This document shows, in pieces, positions 1 through 9,085 of a DNA stretch of 16,771 nt. This DNA is from Leucogyrophana mollusca. Its lineage: Eukaryota; Basidiomycota; Agaricomycetes; Boletales. The translations under genes and the position numbers were made by a program. The notes under the pieces were generated by a model. That model saw nothing but the letters and a program-made list of their open reading frames with translations. It was not told the DNA's origin and did not search any database. The stretch lies in NCBI GenBank assembly GCA_021014945.1, contig MU266754.1, positions 1 through 16,771 of the forward strand, read 5' to 3'. How positions within the stretch are numbered: the first letter of the stretch is position 1; each line of letters starts with the position of its first letter.

Positions 1-196
1 CTCGTTGGAAAGAATTGGGCAGGCTGGGTACTTACCTTCACTCCGCGCGCGCGTCCAAAGTCTGTAATAAGGGAGCGTCTTCAGCCGCTGTTTACCTGGT
101 TGGGGACTGGTCTTACCTGTGATAATGATCAGGAGTGTGTGAGTGACGACGACGTTAGTGGGGGAGATTTGAGACTTCGAGCGCTCAGCGCTCAGC

Positions 197-217
197 CAGA
201 CGTCGAAGCGACGTCTG
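197..217. repeat. Perfect 9-bp inverted repeat (hairpin)
   Basis: CAGACGTCG and its exact reverse complement CGACGTCTG are separated by AAG, giving a 9-bp stem with a 3-nt loop. Just left of it, 181-194 holds two copies of GCGCTCA in tandem. The rest of 1-271 has no exon I can support; on the minus strand it contains several splice-donor-like strings (GTAAGACC, GTAAACAG, GTAAGTAC) but no continuation of the Hsp70 reading frame. A role for the hairpin is not evident. Confidence 0.6.
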
Positions 218-271
218 TAGGTGGCATCCATCCCACTCCGCACTCCACCAACCCATCCCTTTAGGACCAAA

Positions 272-707
272 TCCACCCTCCGAGTTCGCAATCACATGAG
301 ACGACTTTCCCTCCATGACCGAAACACACGAGTTGGTCGTTCCTAAGTCAATACCAACGACAGGGCCAGAGATGTGTGGGTTTGAGCATCGGCAGCTGGT
401 AAGAGCCAAGGGAATTAGTGCGCACCATTGACCCCGAAGTTCACGTTCCTCGCGACCATCGATCACTGAATCTCCTGCAAAAGACACGGCCAGTTCGGTG
501 CGGAGGTGGTCTGGGATGGTCAGTAGCATACAGCATAGCGTCCCGAACGAGCAAGCGACGGCGGCACGGAAAGGACGAGCAGCAGTGAACACGGCAGCCT
601 TGTTCACTGGTGGCGCTGGTGGTAAACCTCCCGAACGTTGCCGACGTGGCGGTGCGAACCGAGGGATCCCGAGGTTCCAGACGAACCCGCTTTACAGCGT
701 TTAGCTT
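272..707 (-). pseudogene. Mitochondrial Hsp70 (SSC1-like) 5' gene fragment, apparently broken
   Basis: Positions 373 down to 272 read [16 protein letters not shown] followed by [18 protein letters not shown]. This is the start of the Hsp70 nucleotide-binding domain with the phosphate-1 loop [10 protein letters not shown], in its mitochondrial form. Upstream, about 704-600 reads as an Arg/Ser/Thr-rich, acid-poor stretch ([12 protein letters not shown], then [12 protein letters not shown]), as expected for a mitochondrial presequence. The codon where the family normally has its initiator Met is AAG (705-707), and no in-frame ATG replaces it. The roughly 200 nt between presequence and domain would have to be intron, but no clean donor-acceptor pair restores a normal junction. 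After SEGG the next Hsp70 block (RTTPS-like) is absent from the remaining 271 nt. A very long intron running off the window is possible but less likely than a truncated copy. Confidence 0.7.
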
Positions 708-767
708 AGTCAGCGGAAATTTCCTCAATTAACTTGACATGTGACGCCAGCCCCTGAACATGTCCAG

Positions 768-2664
768 CTACCTGTACTGCGTGCTGGTCTCCGACACCTC
801 AGGAGGTCTCCTACTTATGGAAGTAAAACACCACACAACTGCCGCCCTCAGCCGCCGCCCCATCCCAAATACGCAGGACACGACGCAGTGCAGCCCATAG
901 ACAATGAACTGCAGACTAACGACAGTCCCAGCAACGAAGCACATCACTAGGACGGCGGTTGGCCACGCCGACCACGCCACTGAGAGCAAGAACATCATCA
1001 GTGCGCATGCAGATATAAACATGCAGAGTGCGGGTAGGCGAGCGGATATGCAGAAGAAGAGGTAGGTTCCGTAAACGTCCCGAGCGAGTCTCTGAGGTGT
1101 GGTCGCGTTAGATTGGACAAAGGGGGGGTAATGCGGGACGTACTTGGAATTTTGTCGAGTCGGCGCCGCTGTAAGCTAGCATGAACCAGGCATCGATGGC
1201 AATGCCTATGCCAGATGATATACTACCAACGGCTATAGATCGTTTGGCGACACCATCCACGAGGAAAAGGGAGCCTGATGAGATGCCGAATACCGCGGCA
1301 TACAGACTAGGGACGGGGACGTCAGTCGGAAATCATGCAGAAAAGAACTAAGGGCATACCCCGCCAGCGCAACGAGCTACAAAGGCTTTCAGGATAAACA
1401 CAGAAAATAATAAGACGAGAACGTACCGATGCTCCTATGTAGTACCACTCAGCTTGCAATTTAGACAGCACTCGTTCGTAATCGGAATCAACCACTGCGT
1501 CACGCAGCGAGCGGTATGGCGAGAATGAATCTATGACGGACTCTAAGCGTGAGGGAGGCGGTGGTGGGACGGCTCGCTCCGTGTAGGCCGGAAGAAGCGA
1601 GGCAGCGATCCAAGTCATTACGCTGTCGCTTCTAGAAGTCGTGAAGCTGGAGCCCACAACATCAGTATCCGGGCAGTACTCCTCGGGTTTTGAGAAATTC
1701 TGAAGCAAAGGTTCGGTGTCCTGCGTACACCGGTCATCGTCGGAATCAGACAAGTATCCGCGTATTCGAACATTATCGGGCCCTCCGACATGTACTGGAA
1801 TGTCAATCATCCCAGTGGGAGATGGTGGGCACGTGTCTGTACTTGACGCAGAGTCCATGGCTTCGGAGTGGTCACCATCAGCTAAATGAGATTCGGGTTT
1901 AGAACCGCAATTGAATATTGCACGAATAGATGCTCACAAAAGACATCTTGCCTGTTCTCCACCAAGTCAAGTGAGTTGGCTCTTAAGGAAGTGGACTGTG
2001 GATCAGCCAATTGTAGCTTCGCTAGTAAAGTTGCTGTGCCTGCTTTCCCCCGCGAGGAGCCGCGTTGCTGTCGCGTCGTGCAGCTTAAGCGAGCTTCGAA
2101 TTCTGACACACGGGGTAAGTCTAGACAGACACGCAACTCAGCACTGCGAACTTACTGGGGTCGGAGCCTTGCAGTTTATGCAGGTCCGCCAAGGAGAAAG
2201 AGGCAGTCGCAAGGAGATTGCGTTTCTTCCCCTTCCTTTTACTCTGAGACCGATGGAAAACGCTGATGTCCACTCGAGAACTTCCCGTTACCTCGTGACT
2301 GGTCCATATCCAAGTCAACCGATCAAATTGACGAGTATTCTGAGAATGACACCACTCACAATGTAAAAGGCAGCCTGAGGTTTGGATTTTGCCCATCGCA
2401 TCCAAGGTTGAGCTCGTGGCATTGGTGCTCGTCTACTACCACACTGACGATCGGCCTCCATGGCAATTTCTCCGGGCGCAGATACTGCAGACCTTGCGCA
2501 CGGATTACTGTTGGATCGGAACGTTAAACAGTTCGCATTTTAAGCCATAGGAGCGATAGGCTCACTAGTGAGATTCCACGATCTGAATTCGTAGACAATC
2601 AGTGAACCACTCTCAACTCTGACTGGCTAGTTCAAGCGTACCTTGGGTACAGTACCTCTTGCAT
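768..2664 (-). CDS. C2-domain protein with C-terminal membrane segments, 484 aa, nine exons
   Basis: Minus-strand exons, in order: 2664-2642, 2582-2566, 2507-2360, 2298-2156, 2102-1938, 1881-1427, 1376-1360, 1306-1144, 1091-768. All eight introns are GT-AG, 50-61 nt, and the joined frame is open for 485 codons. Residues about 9-145 look like a C2 domain: strand LTIIRAQGL, then RPIVSVVVDEHQCHE, LGCDGQNPN, VDISVFHRS and NLLATASFSLADL. The middle (about 150-290) is acidic and Ser/Pro-rich, likely disordered. Residues 318-450 carry about four hydrophobic segments, including LVALAGLYAAVFGI, GIGIAIDAWFMLAYSG, ALMMFLLSVAWSAW and AVLVMCFVAGTVVSLQFIV. I recall similar unnamed proteins in Agaricomycetes; function is unknown. 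A membrane-anchored lipid- or calcium-responsive role is a guess from the C2 fold. Two exons are only 17 nt. The weakest part is the first two exons; an ATG further in (1858) would delete the C2 domain and is not preferred. Confidence 0.8.
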
Positions 2665-4313
2665 GGCGCCGGGCTAGTCCGCCAGATACAACAATGGGGC
2701 ACAATTCTGACTGAGAGGCGGAAGGCGGAAAGCTGCCGTGTATTATACAGAAAGACGATGATTTTGGGCTGCCCGCAGCGCTCTCCAGAGTTATACGGTC
2801 AGATATTGAAAAACCAGCAAGATAGCACTGGAGCTACAGACACAGAACCACACAGGTTGCAGGCACAGCCTCCATGAGGCACTGCCACCTCCGGTGGTGA
2901 CTGGTGACCACAGTTCCGGAGCCGCTTTTACAGTAAAACGGTCACAAACTCCGATCTATCGTCCGCGGCATATGCATCAGGAGAGACTGACTGATTTCTG
3001 GATCTAACAGTGCTTCCAAGTCGTTCGCTCCAACGGCTGGGCCTCTAACATTCTCTGATAGAAATATGTCCATACAAGAAGCCGGCATCTTCACTTGGTA
3101 CATATCATGATGCCTCGTCAACATCTGCGACGCCTCGGGCATTACGACTGCCGTTGCATCCGAGTTGTTGACCACTGGTTTCTTGATCATCCGACTTCCT
3201 AAGCCCCTTGGACAGCCTTTCTATCGGATCTATCTACCCATTCCCACCGAGTTGATACAACGCGGAGAGACCACAGCCCTTCCTGGTGACAAAATGAAAG
3301 TCGATTTGGTCACTGCCAGCTGAGAGAGCAGTACTCTATCGTGCAGTTCTGGGAGGTATGTGTATCATACTTTCACGTAGCAGATTCTGGCCTCAGAGGA
3401 CTGAGTGGTGGTGTGTGATGGGGACGAAGTTTCACGCAAAGGTGAGCAGACGACCTCACAAGGTGCAGTTCCTTCCCCATTCGTCCTTCAGGCGCCTCAT
3501 GACTAGGCACACGGCAGATATACTTAACATGCAGTGGACTTCTCTGCGGGACTCGGGTGTGGGATGGGACAAGGACTTCTGGCTCAAGGATAAAGTCTCA
3601 CGGCGAAAACCGCGTTAACTAAGGGGTTTGCGCTTTGTTCCATATATGAACAGTCAGGCGTTCAGGTTCCAGCAATAAGGAGCAATTGGCATGCCAGTCA
3701 CGGCATGGCCTTGGCTTACGGTTCCTCCCATCAATTTCAAGAACAACAGCGCTTGACGGTCACCACGAGATGCTGGCACTCACGTACGCGGATCCGTCAG
3801 TCAACGCAGTGAGGTCGAGACAAATCGGCAAGTCAGCGTGGCAGAGAGATGTGCTCAGGTTCATTCCCCGCTCGGTTCGGGGATTTGACACGGACCTCTT
3901 AAGACAACTCTCAAGAAGTACGACGTATTCATGATCGTTGGGCATACTAGTAGATACATGTGTCTTGTGATAATCATATTTCTCAGGCCGATGACAGCGC
4001 CGCGCGCCGTGCGATTCGACGTGTCTGTCGATGTGTCTGCGCGTGTTCAATCCACAGCGCTTCAAGTGTATGCGGGGCACGGTCCGTCAGCGGATGACCC
4101 GGTGGGGCACGAGCCGCTGGTGGATGGTACAAAATATGAGTTGGTCGCTACACCAGATGTGCGACGGTCAGCTTGTTTTCACGACCAGTCAGAGTGACTT
4201 GAACCTACTGGCTCCACTGTTGAATAACCCTCCGGCATTATATGTTGGCATCGGGCTATTTGTGCAGGCCTGACTGCAGACATACAAATTTCCGAGGAAC
4301 GGTCCAGTTATGT
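2665..4313. other. Unassigned 1.65-kb stretch between two minus-strand genes
   Basis: No recognised protein or repeat partner was found here. Some moderately long frames exist. Minus 3190-2942 reads 82 codons from an ATG (3188-3190). Plus 3358-3618 is an 86-codon frame with a possible donor GTGAGC at 3442. Plus 3686-3934 is open but starts with TTG. Plus 3931-4197 contains VYAGHGPSADDP. None has homology I can name, and splice signals do not join them convincingly. The region may hold a decayed gene, a fast-evolving gene or only regulatory DNA. It includes the likely promoter of the C2 gene (directly above 2664) and the 3' flank of gene A. Confidence 0.4.
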
Positions 4314-5351
4314 TTACATTGCATCTCTCTTGAGAGCGAAAGGACCCTGAAGTGCTACGCGTTGGAGATGGCGGTTGACTTGGTGATCGAAATGAATTGG
4401 GGCGCAAGGATGCTTGCCATGTGGGGATGGTACTGACGCTTTTTGCGCGTTGCCGGTATCTGTGGGGAGTGACTTCGATGGACACCGGCGTTGGTATACG
4501 AAAGTCACCCTGAAGTGTTGAACTGGCTTACTCGTTAAGTCACTACCATTGGAATATGTGTCTGTGTTGTCTTCTGCGTCTGTCACTAGATTCGCGACAT
4601 CTCGTATAGTCGATCTGGAATCCTCGTTTAAACCTTCAGGCAACGAGACTGATACCCCACCGATCTGATCGGTGGCAGATAAACTCTCCACTGTACCAAC
4701 GAAGGGTTATCGAATACCGACCAGTAGCAAGGAAGGTCTGACCTGGCACATCGACATACTCGGAGGATGACGACGATTCCAAAGTTTTCATGGTCCTCGA
4801 GATAGCCGATTTCTTGATAGCCGCGACTGAGTCGGACGTCTTCTGTTGACCAATAAATTTCAAGGGATCATCATACCGTTGCTAGACGCACCTTTGCTTG
4901 TTTGTACAGCAAGCGGGTGGCTTCGAGAAAGTCACGAGTTTCCTTGCTCAATGACGACGAGAAGAGCTTTGTTATGATTGATCGTCTACTTCGTTGAAGC
5001 GCGATATTTTCGGCCCATGTGTTCATGCTTGGTAGCAGCAGGTCAGTGCAGTGCTAAAAACTGGGGCCGGGAAACGCACTGTGCAAAGCGATCAGTCACT
5101 CTCTCGATATCTGCTTCAGTGTCGGTATCTGTGGAAAGATCTGCGGCCATTGCGCGGATCTTCTCCAACTCTTCTAACGAGATGGCTAGAAAAACTTTGC
5201 CTTGCTCAAATACTCCCTTGCGTTTTATGAATTTAAGAGAAAAGGGCCATTGACGTTGAATGCCTTCCACCGAGCCAAGGGGGGTGTGCAATATAGCCGT
5301 CTCGGCAAGGTTAGAACGATCGAGGACGGCGGGGTTGAGTGACGACGACAT
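4314..5351 (-). CDS. Gene A: unknown helical-family protein, 294 aa, four exons; divergent partner of kinase K1
   Basis: Exons on the minus strand: 5351-5080, 5027-4892, 4842-4743, 4690-4314. Introns are 52, 49 and 52 nt; the third uses a weak donor (GTCAGA), but its position and phase match gene B. The start is the ATG at 5349-5351; an upstream TTG also opens the frame. The family core begins with a short strand and helix (EQGKVFLAISLEELEKI, about residues 49-65), then a charged helix (DIERVTDRFAH), then IALQRSRR and a helix ending RDFLEATRLLYKQAK. The C-terminal 125 residues are acidic then Ser/Pro/His-rich and look disordered. No catalytic motif, signal peptide or membrane segment is visible. 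Genes B and C are paralogues with the same intron phases (2, 0, and 1 where visible). The start codon faces that of kinase K1 599 nt away. Function unknown. Confidence 0.72.
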
Positions 5352-5950
5352 GCTGACGGTGGCCTGCCACAATCAAGTTGGTGGTGAAGAGTTTGAACTA
5401 TGGGCAAACAGTATACACCGCTATTTGAACAAAAAGGCTCATCGACTTCGGGCTGAACTTGGGTAACAGTGCTGAGAACCGCCGCATCTCGCACCACGGT
5501 ACCATAATTTCCGAATGTAGCCAGCTGATGCTAGGCAACCGATGTGTGTACAATGGTAATAAGTTGTGTGCTGGAGCTCGAAGTTTAGAAGAATCCAGGT
5601 TAGCTCGTTGTGGGATACAACTCCCGAACTTGGATCGGAGGCGTGAGTAATCAGTAATTTATGTTAGCCGAGAAATAATCATGGTGATGGCACAGGCCCT
5701 CTTGCACCGTTTGTACTTACTTAGGGGGGTCTGATCATCTATCACACTTTGGAAGATTTGAGGATGAAGTGCTTACATAATGAGAGCCGCGGACAATTCG
5801 TCAGATGGAGACTTGCAATTATGTATGCATATTTATCCTTGTTTTCGCTTGAGATACAGCAATGTTGGTCGAAGCTTCGCCCCGAATCACTGTCTGTTTC
5901 TCGCTCAACGGCTCTGTGATTTCGGCGTTGCCTTCGCCTACTCTTCTGTA
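5352..5950. promoter_or_regulatory. Divergent intergenic region between gene A and kinase K1
   Basis: This 599-nt interval lies between two start codons facing away from each other, so it should carry promoters for both genes. Weak TATA-like strings are present: GTATAC near 5410 for gene A (about 60 nt upstream of its ATG) and ATATTTATCC near 5828 for K1 (about 120 nt upstream). An ATG at 5780 is in frame with K1 but lies outside the part that matches K2. No further gene is supported here. The matching interval in the second module (12026-12646) is 621 nt. Confidence 0.5.
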
Positions 5951-7338
5951 ATGTTTACTGGGATCAAGAGGAGGAATGCCGAAAAGAAAGCAAAGAAACT
6001 CGCCGAGGCTAAGGAGCGCAAGGCGGATATCGCCAGGAGGCAGTTGAAGACGTTCGGGAAAGTATTGGACACCACACCCGGTGCACGCGGCGAAGGGGAG
6101 TTGTGGTGGGTCAAGCACTACCAGTGGCTTAAAGACTGTGGGTACCTTCTTCGAACCCGGTATGCTCCCGATTGGGTACCCTCGTGGGTGGGCACAAATA
6201 AAACATCGCAACAATGTGAAGACGGCGAGGTCCCTTGGGTGCGTCATTTTCTCTACGTGCTGTTGAGGAGTTATTGAGGTGCTCAAAGGTCAGTCATCTA
6301 CTTGACGCGACGCGTATCTCGGATGGGGCCTTTGTCATTCTGAAAAGCCTCAAAAAGTCGCGACATCCTTACGAAGCAGAGATCGGGGAATTCTTCATGA
6401 CTGAACCTCTTGCATCTGACCCCGCCAATCACTGCGTCCCAATCTACGAAGTTCTGAGCGTTCCGGAGGATGACGATCGGATCATTCTCGTTATGCCTTT
6501 CCTGCGACCATATAATGACCCAGACTTCGATACCATTGGTGAAGTGGTAGACTGCGTCCGCCAGCTGTTTGAAGTGAGCATGTTACTTGCCCTTCCATAT
6601 GACGCAGCTGACTCGCATCAAGGGGCTGCAATTTATGCACTTGCATCATGTAGCACATCGGTGCGTCTAAGAAGATGTATCAGGGTGTGTGCTGACGGCG
6701 AACTCCAGCGATTGTATGAACCTCAATATCCTTATGGACGCGACTTCCCTATATATTGACCCGTTTCACCCGTTTCGTCTTCGTCGGACGCGTGATCTCA
6801 GAAGCGATGCAAGGCACTTCACTCGTACTCAGCGCCCGCCGAAGTATTACTTGATTGATTTCGGTATATCTCGCCGGTACCGCCCTTCCGATAGCAACCC
6901 TCTCGAGCTGCCTATACTAGGTGGGGACAAGACTGTGCCCGAATTTCGAGATCCCAGTGAGCCTCGCAACCCGTTCCCAACTGACGTGTATTATATCGGC
7001 AATGTCCTCAGAGAGGACTTCATCCAGGTAATACATAATTTCTGCCCACTGAAGCGCTGATATTCAGACCTTGATAGCAAAAAGTTGGGTTTAAATTTCT
7101 GGAAGCCCTGGTGGCCGACATGGTCCAAGACGACCCCAGCGAGCGCCCAACCATGGATGAAGTGGTCGCTCGTTTCGACATTATTCGCAAAGGGCTCAGT
7201 AGCTGGAAACTGCGCTCGCGCGTTGTTGATAAACAGGAAAACGCAGTTTCTGGATTATTCCGTGATGCTGGTCATTGGATTCGTCATCTCATTTCCATGG
7301 CCAAGGGCGAGCCACCTTTCCCCACACCATCGGCTTGA
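5951..7338 (+). CDS. Kinase K1: basidiomycete-type protein kinase with N-terminal GELWW motif, 396 aa, five exons
   Basis: Exons: 5951-6238, 6289-6573, 6623-6660, 6709-7027, 7078-7338; introns 48-50 nt, GT-AG. After a Lys/Glu/Ala-rich helix (residues 5-32) comes GEGELWW (47-53) and an aromatic stretch ending WVPSW, a signature I associate with orphan Agaricomycete kinases. Then come LLDATRISDGAFVILK with a candidate ATP-binding Lys115, catalytic loop HRDCMNLN (H203, D205, N210), DFG (254-256), GGDKTVPEF in the activation segment, and NPFPTDVYYIG in the C-lobe. The main catalytic residues are present, so activity on Ser/Thr/Tyr is plausible, but I see no glycine-rich loop. The 38-nt third exon encodes the helix leading into HRD. 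Start chosen by alignment with K2; an in-frame ATG at 5780 would add 57 residues without counterpart. The C-terminus (KGLSSWKLRSRVVDK) closely matches K2. Confidence 0.87.
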
Positions 7339-7779
7339 TGTTCATACCCTCGTGTTACGAGTCTATACCGCGGATTTGGATGCTGGCTTGAGGCCCAGTA
7401 ATTTCCTATGTAGTCTTTTGGGGTTCAATCCTTGGCCAAGAGACTGTTATGATGTTCGCGAGCAGGAAGCTGACCACTACCAACGGCGTACTCGCAAGAT
7501 TACCACTAATTTCAATTGACTCTGTTGCATGAGTCTTCAAAAGGAAAGCAAGGGGGGTCACCCAGTTAACACCACAACTGACATCCTAAGAAAATACAAG
7601 GATGGTGTATTGCTCAGGGGTCCTCCATGGCAACTCGTATTTTCCGACCACTGGTATTTTCCAAGCCTGGTCCCTGTTTACATAACGTTTCTGCCTGCGG
7701 GCTCGATGTCTATTGTTCTTGCTTCGACGATTTGAACAGAGGCAAGTACTATCAACTAGGAGAGCCACAGGGCACGGTA
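7339..7779. other. 3' flank of kinase K1, no supported gene
   Basis: The stretch follows the K1 stop codon and should include its 3' untranslated region. Short plus-strand frames (7529-7735 and the one starting at 7627) and a minus-strand frame (7885-7586) are open but show no recognised family, no splice support and no match elsewhere in the window. I see nothing else in it. Confidence 0.4.
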
Positions 7780-7920
7780 ATAACACGTCGACGATGGAGG
7801 GAACGAAGAGTTTCGGCATGGTGTTTGTGGGCGTTATGTCCGGCGATCGCGGCAAAGTATGTGGTCGCACATCATTGTCAGGCAAAGTCCAGCCATGTCA
7901 ATTGTATTTCTGCGAATAAT
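7780..7920 (+). repeat. V1: diverged copy of a repeat also found at 16020-16180
   Basis: The block from about AACGAAGAGTTTCGGCATGG through GTCAGGCAAAGTCCAGCC to TTCTGCGAATAA aligns in order with 16060-16180 (AACAAAAGTTTGCGGCACTG, TTAGGCAAAGTCGAACC, TTCCTGTTTTGAATA), roughly two-thirds identical by eye. Both copies have an open frame on the plus strand ending at the same place, but in different residues, so coding is not established. Direction is given relative to the other copy only. 7921-8224 shows nothing beyond the direct repeat TGTCGACT-GA-TGTCGACT at 8081-8098 and an A tract near 8116. Confidence 0.55.
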
Positions 7921-8224
7921 ACGGCTGCTTCCAGTAATTCCGTACATTTGTGGGTGGCTGTGGGTGCGTTTGATCAGTCGCAGGACAGTTTCTCTGTACC
8001 AGCTGCTTTCGGCTGGAACTTTTGCTAATTATGGGTGACATGGACCAGGAATGGACGAACCCGTATTTTGGGCAGTGGAGTGTCGACTGATGTCGACTCG
8101 AAGTCCCGGCGCAGAAAAAAATACGCGGAGGCAACAGGATGGTTTCCGGGGTCCTCTTAAATGTGGAAGGTTACATCCTGCTCTGGAGAGGTCGGAGGCA
8201 GAAGTTCAATGACCACAGTGGTTC

Positions 8225-8610
8225 ACGTTCCAAAGATTATTGAAGCGGGAGGTGGGCCCGCCTCCAACCGCATAACATTTGTAGGCGATCATAAGGCGTG
8301 GCTCATAAACCCATGGTATATGAACAAAGTGTTGGACTATATTCGGGCGGGTATTGGGGCACAATGGGGCACACCCCTGGCAATAATTTGACGCGATGTC
8401 CGATGACCTGTACTGCGCAAGAACCCGAATATAGTGCTTCCCTCCCTGTCGACCACGCGGGACCACAGTTTCTAATTGCTGAGCCCTCCACGAGTCGTCC
8501 AAGCGAGTCAAGCCTCAGGCGCGAGGACGGAACACATCGATATAAAGTGAACTCACGTCCACCATGACGTTCAAGTTAATGCAGTCACTGGGACATAGAT
8601 ATGGTATTCC
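8225..8610 (-). pseudogene. R1: relic of a K2-like kinase, last exon joined to part of exon 4
   Basis: Read on the minus strand, 8600-8535 matches the start of kinase exon 4 (CACGTCCACCATGACGTTCA versus CGCATCCATCATGACGTTTA in K2, plus-strand view). 8515-8390 then matches the last exon (GGGCTCAGCAATTAGAAACT versus GGGCTCAGCAGCTGGAAACT). 8350-8225 matches the 3' flank of K2 (ATCATAAGGCGTGGC versus ATCATAAGGTGTGGC). About 415 nt of the kinase, including DFG, the rest of exon 4 and intron 4, is missing between the two parts. Frame is broken. Because non-coding 3' flank is shared with K2, the copy arose by DNA duplication, not from mRNA. It would encode no functional kinase. Confidence 0.75.
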
Positions 8611-8619
8611 ACCCGTCTC

Positions 8620-9085
8620 CACCACGATGTATTTCTTTGGGCGATAACAAATCCTTAATTTGCGGATAGGCATCTTGTAATGTCCCAAACCAACCTAGGG
8701 TTAGAAGGGGTTAGAATGCGAGAGTATAAAAAAACTGTCGAACCTGCCAGTGCATCATATGGCTCGTACCCATGGACCTACAAGGCTAAGTCACAAAATT
8801 CTGTCGATGAGTGGAACCTACAATATGGATTTTCTTTCGATTGATCGGGGCCAGATATATCTAGTTGACATCGGTTTGTACCCGTCCATTGCACTCGTTG
8901 TTTTGTCTATTGTCTTGCATAGAGCCCCTTTGTCAACGAACCCACAAACTTCATCTCCTGCTTGGAGAAGGATCAGAAGTCCAGGTAAGGACATGCCGCT
9001 ATAGGACCCAGCCAATAAGCAAAGTACTATTCCCTGAGGAAACCAAATATTTCTCCTTGTTCCGAACTAAGTAGGAAAACTTGTA
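8620..9085 (-). pseudogene. W1: degenerate copy of the W2 gene
   Basis: The block aligns with 13970-14500 throughout: TTTCTTTGGGCGATA at its left end, GTACCCATGGACC-ACAAGG in the middle, TTTCTCCTTGTTCCGAAC at its right end. Read on the minus strand, the exon encoding LTLWVHGYKP in W2 reads LAL-stop-VHGYEP here: the Trp codon TGG has become TAG. A one-base insertion precedes YRPKK, whose stop codon is also lost. The intron branch region is duplicated (GGGTTAGAAGGGGTTAGAA on the plus strand, 8698-8716). Most changes in the exon are transitions. This copy is dead. Confidence 0.65.

Noticed and set aside
185..607. 140-codon minus-strand frame through the Hsp70 fragment, read as one protein.
   Set aside because: It starts with GTG, and its first 70 or so codons cross presumed intron sequence; only the [10 protein letters not shown] part is Hsp70-like.
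2121..2405. 94-codon minus-strand frame as a stand-alone gene.
   Set aside because: It starts with TTG and reads through two introns of the C2 gene; the spliced model explains it better.
3931..4197. YAGHGPSADDP resembles the His-Gly motif of caspase-like peptidases.
   Set aside because: No catalytic Cys motif follows, and the frame cannot be joined to further caspase-like exons.
5495..5502. CACGGTAC occurs in both divergent intergenic regions (also 12560-12567, opposite strand) in the same orientation to the kinase.
   Set aside because: Several 8-base matches are expected by chance between two 600-nt sequences.
5780..5950. In-frame ATG at 5780 that would extend kinase K1 by 57 residues.
   Set aside because: The extension has no counterpart in K2, whose Met aligns with the ATG at 5951.
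8698..8716. GGGTTAG repeats suggesting telomere-like sequence.
   Set aside because: Only two imperfect units; alignment with W2 shows a duplicated intron branch region instead.
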